Below, in pieces: positions 1 to 5,122 of a DNA stretch of 5,122 nt. The translations under genes were made by a program, and so were the position numbers. This DNA is from Methylovulum sp. Lineage in GTDB: Bacteria > Pseudomonadota > Gammaproteobacteria > Methylococcales > Methylomonadaceae. Location: NCBI GenBank assembly GCA_028713595.1, contig JAQTNZ010000252.1, forward strand, positions 1 through 5,122, read 5' to 3'. Under the pieces are notes generated by a model that was not told where the DNA came from, did no database searches, and saw only the letters and a program-made list of their open reading frames with translations. Numbering within the stretch: the first letter of the stretch is position 1; every line of letters begins with the position of its first letter.

Positions 1-766
1 CTATGCCGCCTAGGACGTTGTGTTGCTGTGCAAATTGGGCGAAGCTGGCGGGCATTTTTGCAGCCAAGGCGGGGGCGATGGTGTTGAGCAAGGCGATGAT
101 CTGCGGGTAGGCTTCTTTAAAGACATAGCATTGGAAGACAATGTAGGGGAAGGTCTGCACATCGCCGGCGCTGTCTTTGTTGAGCCAGAATTGTTTGACG
201 GTGGACGAGGCTTTGGGGATGACGAAAGGGCCGGCGCTGAGGGCGGCGGCGGTGATGGAATCGATGGATTCGACCAAGGTTTCGTAGATGATGGGGGCGT
301 TGCCATCGGCCATCGGCACGGTTTTGTGTTTTAAATAATTGCTGAGGATGACGTTGTCATGGCTGGCGATGGCATGGGCCAGTTGTTGGTCGATGGCCTC
401 GTCGCGTTTTTCGCCAAACACGATGTTCATGGCGATAAGGGCGGGCTGCTGTTGGTTAATTTTGTCGATGAGCTGGGCGTAATAGTCACGCGGCCATTGG
501 TGCGGGTTGTCGGGGAGCTTGAGGAGGTCGGCGGTGGTTTGGTCTACGCTGACGATGACCACGTCTTTGGGCGGGGTGATGTCGCCTCTGGCTAAAAATA
601 GCCAGTCCAGGCCAAATTCTTCTTCAAGATATAGCCCTAAGGGGGTGACGCATAAAATGGCGCCCAAAACGCCTACCGCCAGTGAAAACAGGCAGAACCG
701 GAAGGTTTTGATAAAGAGGCCGGTCAGGTGCAGGGCTTTATGGAAAGCGGAGTCGGCTGAGTTCAT
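1..766 (-). CDS. CHASE2-domain membrane sensor protein, 3' end outside window
   Basis: This frame is open from an ATG at 766 to the left edge (255 codons, no stop), so only the N-terminal part is visible. Residues about 24-46 form a hydrophobic membrane segment (FCLFSLAVGVLGAILCV). It is followed by a segment typical of CHASE2, an extracytoplasmic sensor domain: LDWLFLARGD near 53-62, then PPKDVVIVSVDQTT at 65-78 and WPRDYYAQLI at 91-100. CHASE2 proteins usually continue with three further membrane helices and a cytoplasmic adenylate/guanylate cyclase, GGDEF, histidine kinase or Ser/Thr kinase domain; which one applies here cannot be seen. An in-frame TAA lies 6 nt upstream of the ATG, which fixes this as the earliest possible start. 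No good Shine-Dalgarno sequence precedes it. The domain call rests on recognising its pattern, not on a profile search. Confidence 0.8.
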   Translation of the reverse strand, partial: MNSADSAFHKALHLTGLFIKTFRFCLFSLAVGVLGAILCVTPLGLYLEEEFGLDWLFLARGDITPPKDVVIVSVDQTTADLLKLPDNPHQWPRDYYAQLIDKINQQQPALIAMNIVFGEKRDEAIDQQLAHAIASHDNVILSNYLKHKTVPMADGNAPIIYETLVESIDSITAAALSAGPFVIPKASSTVKQFWLNKDSAGDVQTFPYIVFQCYVFKEAYPQIIALLNTIAPALAAKMPASFAQFAQQHNVLGGI

Positions 767-846
767 TTGTTAGTGTTTTGGGCTGTCCGCTGGGTGGGAT
801 GGCTTAGGCCGTTTACGGGCAGCGCTTGCGGAGGGGGTCGAATCAT
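763..846 (-). CDS. possible 27-aa leader ORF overlapping the CHASE2 gene start
   Basis: An ATG at 846 opens a 27-codon frame whose TGA (765-763) overlaps the ATG of the CHASE2 gene in an ATGA arrangement, the geometry of translational coupling. The CHASE2 start lacks a clear Shine-Dalgarno, which coupling would help explain. Against it, the ORF itself has only a weak purine-rich sequence upstream, and its predicted peptide (rich in Pro, Gln, Thr and Asn) resembles no family I know. A frame this short with a 4-nt overlap arises easily by chance. Confidence 0.15.
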   Translation of the reverse strand: MIRPPPQALPVNGLSHPTQRTAQNTNK

Positions 847-863
847 GGATGGCTCACTCTATC

Positions 864-892
864 TTGGCAAGTGGGTGGGCAAGATTTATACT
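864..892 (+). promoter_or_regulatory. sigma70-like promoter pointing into the palindromic element
   Basis: TTGGCA (864-869) and TATACT (887-892) each match the sigma70 consensus at five of six positions and are separated by exactly 17 bp. Transcription would start at about 899, inside the first inverted repeat of the element at 896-1026, and run rightward, away from the CHASE2 gene and toward the 3' end of the DUF4389 gene. No convincing plus-strand protein gene follows. The product would therefore be an untranslated or poorly coding RNA, unless the match is chance. Confidence 0.4.
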
Positions 893-895
893 GTG

Positions 896-1026
896 AACGG
901 TCAAGTATTCGGTTTTAAGATTAACCGTTCGCCCTGAGCTTGTCGAAGGGTGGACGGTTAATCCGCTCATGGTTCGACAAGCTCACCACGAACGGATTAA
1001 CCTAAAAAACCAAAAACTTGACCGTT
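896..1026. repeat. 131-bp palindromic REP/MITE-like element
   Basis: The ends are perfect 11-bp inverted repeats: AACGGTCAAGT (896-906) and ACTTGACCGTT (1016-1026). Inside, the imperfect symmetry continues (GGTTTT at 911-916 against AAAACC at 1006-1011). Two hairpins lie head to head: TTAACCGT (921-928) pairs with ACGGTTAA (954-961), and TTAATCCG (958-965) pairs with CGGATTAA (993-1000). The hairpin loops carry GAGCTTGTCGAA (937-948) and its reverse complement form TTCGACAAGCTC (973-984), the core of palindromic repeats scattered through many proteobacterial genomes. No transposase gene and no clear target-site duplication is visible. It could be a BIME-like pair of REP units or a non-autonomous MITE; copy number in the genome would separate the two. 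Confidence 0.8.
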
Positions 1027-1309
1027 TGAAGCATATAAATCAGTTGGGATTTATTCTGACAAATAAAGTCGGGCTTGTCTGTTGAATATTACCTTTTTAG
1101 GAAATAAATTCCGATTATTTTTGGTGATGGTTGCAAGGGACGCGAGGGCGGGGTCTGCGAGGGCTTGTATTTGCTTGGCTAGTTTCTATGTTGAGTTGAC
1201 TTTGGTTTCAAAAACGCTGGGGAGGGGGTGTCTGGAAAGAAATGCTCGGAGGAACGCTTTTTGGGGATTTTTTTGTCTATCGGCGCGGGGTTGTGTTTTT
1301 TAATTGAGG
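1027..1309. other. intergenic stretch without a convincing gene
   Basis: This is the part of the long spacer between the palindromic element and the terminator-like hairpin. On the minus strand, TTGTCA (1062-1057) is followed 17 bp later by the weak -10-like TTTATA (1039-1034). It is a poor candidate promoter for the CHASE2 gene, since a transcript from it would cross the palindromic element. On the plus strand a 73-codon frame (1082-1303) starts with TTG and has no Shine-Dalgarno; I do not regard it as a gene. I see no tRNA, rRNA or recognisable riboswitch. Confidence 0.5.
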
Positions 1310-1340
1310 CCCTTTATGCGCGATAGGCATAAAGGGTTTT
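1310..1340 (+). terminator. hairpin plus T-tract, terminator-like
   Basis: CCCTTTATGC (1310-1319) pairs perfectly with GCATAAAGGG (1327-1336) around a 7-nt loop, and TTTT (1337-1340) follows on the plus strand. On the minus strand the stem is followed by CCTCAATT, without a U-tract, although it lies 34 bp past the DUF4389 stop. It could be an intrinsic terminator for plus-strand transcription, or a stem protecting the 3' end of the DUF2333-DUF4389 mRNA. The stem is only moderately GC-rich and the T-run is short. Confidence 0.5.
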
Positions 1341-1370
1341 GATGTAGGCAAGGCAGGGGCGTTAGGTCGC

Positions 1371-1685
1371 CTATTCTTTGGGGGTCTCAGGTTCGACGAT
1401 TTGCAGGCCGGCGGTGGTGTTCCAGTCAGAAAACGGGAACGGGACAATTTCGGTGGAAAAGGTCAAAAACAACAAAATATGGTAGGTGTACAGCGACAGG
1501 CTACGGCCAAAGTTAAGGATGTTATCGTTGGGTTTGCCGGTCAGCAGGGAAGAGGCGACTTGCAGGATGATGACCGTCCACAGCAAGAGCCGGATCAGTT
1601 CGCCGATCACGGCGAAAATCAGCATAAAGAAAATACGTTTCCAAGTGCTAAGTTGTTTTAAGTTGGCATTAATGTCTTCGTCCAT
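1371..1685 (-). CDS. DUF4389 family small membrane protein
   Basis: This 104-residue protein of unknown function matches the usual size and pattern of DUF4389. Residues about 18-47 are strongly hydrophobic and form at least one membrane helix. The family-typical stretch LLTGKPNDNILNFGRSL spans 47-63, a second hydrophobic segment lies near 64-78, and PFPFSDW (82-88) closes the domain. The N-terminus is acidic and polar (MDEDIN) and the last ~15 residues are a polar tail. The ATG at 1685 has a good Shine-Dalgarno, AGAGGT (1699-1694), 8 nt upstream, inside the end of the DUF2333 gene. Only 5 bp separate it from that gene's stop, so the two are almost certainly co-transcribed and probably translationally coupled. 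The role is unknown; co-location suggests work at the inner membrane with the DUF2333 protein. Confidence 0.85.
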   Translation of the reverse strand: MDEDINANLKQLSTWKRIFFMLIFAVIGELIRLLLWTVIILQVASSLLTGKPNDNILNFGRSLSLYTYHILLFLTFSTEIVPFPFSDWNTTAGLQIVEPETPKE

Positions 1686-1690
1686 CGCAA

Positions 1691-2713
1691 TTAACCTCTG
1701 TTCATGATGTCACGCAAATCCAGTGCGGCGGCATGGGTGCGCGCAATGTAATTTGCCATTGTAAGGGAGTAGTTGGCGAACAGGCCATAGCCGCTACCGT
1801 CCAAAATCATTGGGCTTAAAATAGGCTCCAAGGAGTTTTCTAATGATTTGACCATAATCTCGACGGTACGCATGGCGCGTTTGTCCAACAGAATGTCTTT
1901 AAAGTCATGCTTGATAGCCCGTAAGATATGCAATAAGGCCCAACTTGCCCCACGCGCCTCGTAAAATACGTTATCAATCTCCATCCAAGGAACTCTGGCA
2001 ATCGGCGTTTCCTTAGTGTTTTCGTCAATTTCAATTTTAGTCAACCCAGGGCCAAAATTGGTGCCGGAGCTGTTGGCGGTCAAGCGGTTGGAGAGGCCAC
2101 CTAAACGCTTAATCACGACTTCGGTGTATTGCCAAAGGTTATCGGCGCGTGAATAAAATTGGGCTTTTTTGATTTCGCCACCGTAATGTTGCAGGCGAGT
2201 CATATATTTATGCAGGGCTTCGACCCCTTTTTCATATTCGGCTTCGGTCGATGGCAATGCCCAGGAGTCATTTTCAAAATAGAAGTACGGCTCGGCAATC
2301 GCCAAATCAGGGTCTTCGGTGGATACCGATTGGTCTCTGGAAAAATGGTTCCTTAATGCCGAGGTCGCATCACGCAACATCACCAGCGCACCAAACTCCC
2401 AGCTGGGGACGTTATCCAAAAATACGCCAGGAGGGCCCACGTCGTTGGTGATGTAGCCGCCGGGTTTGTGCAGCAACACTTCGGCGATATGCGCCAAGGT
2501 ATTGGTGTAAACATAGCCTACGGGCATGTTTTCGGTGTCATGGGTTTCTTTGGCGCGTTTTTCGGCCTCGTCCATGATGTTGAATTGTCCAGGCTCACTC
2601 CCCCACCAAGCACCTAAAATGATCAGGACAACCATGACAATGGTGCTAAATACGCCAAAGCCCCATAGTATGCCTTTAGATTTCACATCTTGCGTTGTTT
2701 CATTTGCCGCCAT
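1691..2713 (-). CDS. DUF2333 family membrane-anchored protein
   Basis: This 340-residue protein of unknown function resembles the gammaproteobacterial DUF2333 family in length and pattern. After a short polar N-terminus, one hydrophobic segment (about 15-36, ILWGFGVFSTIVMVVLII) would anchor it in the inner membrane, with the remaining ~300 residues probably periplasmic. Recognisable stretches include GGYITNDVGPPGVFLDN (85-101), PSWEFGAL (103-110), ASWALLHILRAIKHDF (256-271) and GYGLFANYSLTMANYIA (308-324). No catalytic motif stands out. The ATG at 2713 is supported by AAAGGT (2727-2722), 8 nt upstream. It is the first clear gene of a two-gene unit with DUF4389, and is preceded, 29 bp away, by a possible 39-codon small ORF. 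The family assignment is from memory of its pattern; any function is open. Confidence 0.85.
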   Translation of the reverse strand: MAANETTQDVKSKGILWGFGVFSTIVMVVLIILGAWWGSEPGQFNIMDEAEKRAKETHDTENMPVGYVYTNTLAHIAEVLLHKPGGYITNDVGPPGVFLDNVPSWEFGALVMLRDATSALRNHFSRDQSVSTEDPDLAIAEPYFYFENDSWALPSTEAEYEKGVEALHKYMTRLQHYGGEIKKAQFYSRADNLWQYTEVVIKRLGGLSNRLTANSSGTNFGPGLTKIEIDENTKETPIARVPWMEIDNVFYEARGASWALLHILRAIKHDFKDILLDKRAMRTVEIMVKSLENSLEPILSPMILDGSGYGLFANYSLTMANYIARTHAAALDLRDIMNRG

Positions 2714-2742
2714 TTTTCAGTACCTTTGCAGAAGTATGCGCA

Positions 2743-2862
2743 TTAAAACGGATTGCTTTTTTTGGCTTCCGGTTTAATCGGACAGTATCGGTAGGCTTTT
2801 GGCCCTTCCGTAAAATTATCCCTAATTTCAGCCATAGACTTGCTGAGTTTTTGGATGCCCAT
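2743..2862 (-). CDS. possible 39-aa small basic protein
   Basis: An ATG at 2862 opens a 39-codon frame ending with TAA at 2745-2743, 29 bp before the DUF2333 gene. Two AAGG boxes lie 4 nt (2870-2867) and 9 nt (2875-2872) upstream, the second at good spacing. The predicted peptide is hydrophilic and basic (six Lys, two Arg, four acidic residues), has one Cys (27), a Tyr-Arg-Tyr run just before it, and a Pro/Lys-rich tail ending NPF. There is no membrane segment or signal peptide. I do not recognise a family. If real it is probably the first gene of the DUF2333-DUF4389 unit; otherwise this is simply the leader region of that mRNA. Confidence 0.4.
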   Translation of the reverse strand: MGIQKLSKSMAEIRDNFTEGPKAYRYCPIKPEAKKSNPF

Positions 2863-2931
2863 TTTACCTTGCCTTAAACCTTAACCGTACTCTCTTAAAG
2901 AAAGCTCTTTTTTATGTTAAAAATAGGGGAC

Positions 2932-2940
2932 ATAGTAGCA
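2932..2940 (-). promoter_or_regulatory. possible extended -10 promoter for the DUF2333 unit
   Basis: On the minus strand TGC-TACTAT (2940-2932) matches the extended -10 pattern TGnTAnnnT, within an A/T-rich stretch just past the xerC stop. No good -35 box sits 16-18 bp upstream (AAGCAA at 2960-2955), which extended -10 promoters can tolerate. The start would be near 2925, about 60 nt before the small ORF and 210 nt before the DUF2333 ATG. No convincing terminator separates it from xerC, so read-through from xerC is also possible. Confidence 0.3.
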
Positions 2941-2976
2941 GGTTTTTTTACTTTTTGCTTATCAGGCCGATGATTA

Positions 2977-3882
2977 TCACGCTTTTTTTTTGGCTCTTGG
3001 ATGGGCTTTATCATAAATATCAGCAAGGTGCCCAAAATCCAGATGGGTATAAATTTGGGTTGTGCTAATGTTGCTGTGCCCTAACAATTCTTGGACACCC
3101 CGCAAATCTTGGCTGGCTTCCAGCAAATGGCTGGCGAAGGAATGCCGTAACATGTGCGGATGCACGGCTTCGGCAATGCCTTTTTTTTGGCACCAAGCCT
3201 TTAGCCTCAGTTCAATATTGCGTTGCCCCAAACGGCGGCCGCGTGAGGAGATAAACAATGCGTCATCTTCCGTTTGGGCATAGTTTAGGCGCTGCGCCAA
3301 CCAGTTGTTGATGGCGGCAATGGCTTTGCTGCCTATAGGCAACACCCGGCCTTTACCACCCTTACCCGCCCGCACCCGTAGTGAGTGGTCGCTTAAATCC
3401 ATATCCTGCAAATCCAAGGCCGCCAATTCGCTTAACCGTAAACCGGAGGAGTAAAACAATTCAAACATGGCCAGATCGCGGATTTCCAATAGGGAGCTAG
3501 TACCCGCTTCCAGCAAGCCTTTGACTTGATCGACATCCAGTGTTTTCGGCAGCTTACGCGCCGATTTCGGGGCTTTGACATGCTGGGCGGGATTGGCGCT
3601 GGCATGGTTGTTTTCCAACAGGTACTGGTAGAAGCTACGGATGGCCGACAGCTCACGCTGCAAACTCTTGCCGCCCATACCTTGGCGATGGCGGTTGGCG
3701 ATATGGGCGCGGATGTCGGCGGCTTGCACGTCCCGCCAATGGCTTATAGCCTTATCGGTGCAATAGCGGCTCAATTGGGCCATATCCAGGCGGTAGCTTT
3801 TGACGGTGTGGCTTGATGAGTGTTTTTCTTTGCTCAGTTGCGTGAAAAAATCCGTCAAGTGCCGTTCGGCATCGGCGTGCAT
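2977..3882 (-). CDS. xerC: XerC, site-specific tyrosine recombinase
   Basis: XerC acts with XerD at the chromosomal dif site to resolve chromosome dimers at division; XerCD is stimulated by FtsK. The 301 residues match the normal length. Residues ~5-95 form the SAM-like N-terminal DNA-binding domain and ~110-295 the catalytic domain. All six catalytic residues are present: Arg149 (SSGLRLSEL), Lys174 (AGKGGKGR), His243 and Arg246 (HPHMLRHSFA), His269 (LLGHS) and the nucleophile Tyr278 (TTQIYTHLD). The C-terminus AHPRAKKKA is characteristic of XerC. The ATG shares its A with the TGA of the dapF-DUF484 gene (TGATG) and has no good Shine-Dalgarno, which points to translational coupling. Two A-tracts lie in the coding strand: A8 at residues 232-234 and A9 at the lysine codons next to the stop. 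The neighbourhood marks this as the housekeeping recombinase, not an integrase. Confidence 0.96.
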   Translation of the reverse strand: MHADAERHLTDFFTQLSKEKHSSSHTVKSYRLDMAQLSRYCTDKAISHWRDVQAADIRAHIANRHRQGMGGKSLQRELSAIRSFYQYLLENNHASANPAQHVKAPKSARKLPKTLDVDQVKGLLEAGTSSLLEIRDLAMFELFYSSGLRLSELAALDLQDMDLSDHSLRVRAGKGGKGRVLPIGSKAIAAINNWLAQRLNYAQTEDDALFISSRGRRLGQRNIELRLKAWCQKKGIAEAVHPHMLRHSFASHLLEASQDLRGVQELLGHSNISTTQIYTHLDFGHLADIYDKAHPRAKKKA

Positions 3883-5122
3883 CAGGCTTGTTTTAATAAG
3901 GCGATAAAGCGGGTGCCGACCAATTCGCTCATTTGTTTTAAAAACAAGTGCCCCATGCCGTCAACAAAACGGTCATCTTCGCAGCTGCCAATGGCGAGTA
4001 TGCCTTGCAATTCGGTGAACACCATCGGGATAATCGCACAGGATTTGACCTCGGCGGCCACCTCTTCGCCAAACAAGACCCGTGCTTGTGCCAGTGTCGG
4101 TCGTCCACAACCGGGCTGTTGGGTGGACAATTCTTTAAGGAATGGTTTGAGTTGTTCGCTATGCGGGGCGATAAACAAGTCCGGCAGATCGTAATACGGT
4201 GGATCTTTAATGATCCTGATGGCGACAAAATCGGTCAAAAAGTATTCACATAAGGCAATGTTGAGATTTTTGACGGCAGTCGCTAGGGTAGTGGCATCCA
4301 ATAAGGCCAATGAGAGCTTGTGCATACGCATGATGGACGTGTCGTTATCACGCGCAATGTCGATCAGCTCAATCAATTGGCTTTCCATTTCATGATGGCG
4401 GCTCCTGAATATTTCCAATTGCTTGGAAATCAGCGACACCGCATTGCCACTGGGATGGGGAATGTGGATTTGTTCCAGCAAATTCAGATGCTCGTTGAAA
4501 AATTCAGGATGTTTTTGCAGATAGCGCTCCACCTGTATTTCGGACAACTCGGATATGTACGGCTCGTTAGTCAGGCTGATATTGCCGTCAAACACCGACA
4601 CCGCCGGCCCGGTCATCAACACCGGCTCTCCACGTCCGCCCCAATGGATTTTCAGCGTTCCGCCCGGCAACTCAACGGTCACGTCATGATCTAACAAATG
4701 CTGTTCAATACCGATCACCACCGCCGCACACGCGCCACTGCCACAGGCCAGCGTTTCGGCGGTGCCTCGCTCGTAAACCCGCAATTTAATATGTTGGCGG
4801 TCAAGCACCTGCATAAAGCCGATATTTGCGCGTTCGGGAAAAACCGGATGACTTTCCAACGCAGCACCGATGTCCTTAACCTGCGCTGTCCTAATGTCGT
4901 TGACTTGGATAACCGCATGAGGATTGCCCATAGACACCGCGCCAAAAGCCTTTTCGGTGTCATTGACGGCGACAGTATAAAATTTTGATTCCTGTTCGGC
5001 CTGCAAGGGGATTTCATGGGGGGCGTGGCGAGGTATGCCCATATTGACGGTGATCAGGCCATTGTCATTAAAAGACAGTGTCAATTGCCCAGCGTTGGTG
5101 TCCACACAAATTCTGTCCTTAT
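3882..5122 (-). CDS. dapF: DapF-DUF484 fusion, 5' end outside window
   Basis: One open frame encodes the C-terminal part of diaminopimelate epimerase fused to a complete DUF484 domain. Numbering from the first whole codon (5120-5118), 412 residues are visible. DapF converts LL- to meso-diaminopimelate for lysine and peptidoglycan. Residues 1-183 carry Asn66 (SMGNPH), Asn99 (ERANIGF), the Glu117-Arg118 pair (VYERG) and catalytic Cys126 (ACGSGACAA); adding 91 gives the Haemophilus enzyme numbering (157, 190, 208-209, 217). The partner Cys73 lies in the ~91 residues beyond the right edge. DapF normally ends at about Leu183 (FDGNISL). Here a short linker leads without a stop into DUF484, about 189-412, a GAF-like domain of unknown function beginning LSEIQVERYLQKHPEFF. 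In most gammaproteobacteria these are two adjacent genes. The GTG at 5105 is an internal valine, since DapF-like sequence continues upstream. The gene overlaps xerC by one base. Confidence 0.93.
   Translation of the reverse strand, partial: KDRICVDTNAGQLTLSFNDNGLITVNMGIPRHAPHEIPLQAEQESKFYTVAVNDTEKAFGAVSMGNPHAVIQVNDIRTAQVKDIGAALESHPVFPERANIGFMQVLDRQHIKLRVYERGTAETLACGSGACAAVVIGIEQHLLDHDVTVELPGGTLKIHWGGRGEPVLMTGPAVSVFDGNISLTNEPYISELSEIQVERYLQKHPEFFNEHLNLLEQIHIPHPSGNAVSLISKQLEIFRSRHHEMESQLIELIDIARDNDTSIMRMHKLSLALLDATTLATAVKNLNIALCEYFLTDFVAIRIIKDPPYYDLPDLFIAPHSEQLKPFLKELSTQQPGCGRPTLAQARVLFGEEVAAEVKSCAIIPMVFTELQGILAIGSCEDDRFVDGMGHLFLKQMSELVGTRFIALLKQA

Noticed and set aside
10..306. Minus-strand 98-codon ORF rich in Pro and Ser
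   Set aside because: It is out of frame with, and fully inside, the CHASE2 coding frame, and its Pro/Ser/Thr-rich low-complexity product is typical of a shadow frame.
856..972. Minus-strand 38-codon ORF across the palindromic element, containing HPSTSSGRT
   Set aside because: That peptide string is what the proteobacterial palindromic repeat gives when translated. It is a repeat artefact.
1082..1303. Plus-strand 73-codon ORF in the spacer, ending 6 bp before the terminator-like hairpin
   Set aside because: It starts with TTG, has no Shine-Dalgarno, has odd Arg/Cys-rich composition and resembles no family. Its position inside the possible plus-strand transcript is noted but does not make it a gene.
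2880..2976. Intrinsic terminator directly after xerC
   Set aside because: The only stem close to the stop is ATCA/TGAT (4 bp), too weak, and the A-rich stretch on the minus strand gives no U-tract. No terminator is called.
2977..3882. Tyrosine recombinase as an integrase of a mobile element
   Set aside because: Full XerC pattern, XerC-type C-terminus, and overlap with the dapF-DUF484 gene place it as the housekeeping recombinase. No tRNA or attachment-site signature is nearby.
3526..4694. Plus-strand ORFs antisense to xerC and the dapF-DUF484 gene (such as 3526-3816, 3820-4194 and 4320-4694)
   Set aside because: They lie opposite well-recognised genes with intact catalytic motifs and have no family resemblance; they reflect codon structure on the sense strand.
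3882..5105. Gene start at the GTG at 5105
   Set aside because: Codons upstream of it (5120-5106, Lys-Asp-Arg-Ile-Cys) continue the DapF alignment, and about 90 further residues including Cys73 are expected outside the window. The GTG is an internal valine.

Overview
The window looks like a chromosomal segment of a gammaproteobacterium with roughly balanced GC. The evidence is the dapF / DUF484 / xerC gene order, which is typical of that class, plus a DUF2333 gene and a DUF4389 gene that are mostly seen in Pseudomonas-like and methanotroph-like gammaproteobacteria. A Methylococcales-type host is a guess from general resemblance only. No phage, plasmid or CRISPR hallmark is present, and all convincing protein genes lie on the minus strand.

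Right to left, in the direction of transcription. (1) 5122-3882: the 3' part of dapF (diaminopimelate epimerase, lysine and peptidoglycan precursor synthesis). It continues in frame, with no stop codon, into a complete DUF484 domain, so the usual two genes form one predicted fusion protein. (2) 3882-2977: xerC, the chromosome-dimer-resolution tyrosine recombinase, sharing one base with the fusion gene (TGATG) and probably translationally coupled to it. (3) 2976-2714: a 263-bp gap holding a possible extended -10 promoter and a plausible 39-codon small ORF with good ribosome binding sites. (4) 2713-1691 and 1685-1371: a two-gene unit of membrane proteins, DUF2333 and DUF4389, 5 bp apart. (5) 1370-767: a ~600-bp gap containing a perfect 10-bp-stem hairpin followed by T's on the plus strand, a 131-bp palindromic REP/MITE-like element with 11-bp perfect terminal inverted repeats, and a good plus-strand sigma70-like promoter next to that element. 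(6) 766-1: the N-terminal 255 codons of a CHASE2-domain membrane sensor protein that runs off the left edge, so its output domain is not visible.

The genes fall into a housekeeping cluster (DapF-DUF484, XerC), an uncharacterised membrane-protein pair, and a signalling gene separated from that pair by a repeat-bearing spacer. The points most worth a second look are the DapF-DUF484 fusion, the palindromic element with its adjacent plus-strand promoter and downstream terminator-like hairpin (a possible unannotated transcript), and the small ORF ahead of the DUF2333 gene. Nothing here is a clear new defence or mobile system.
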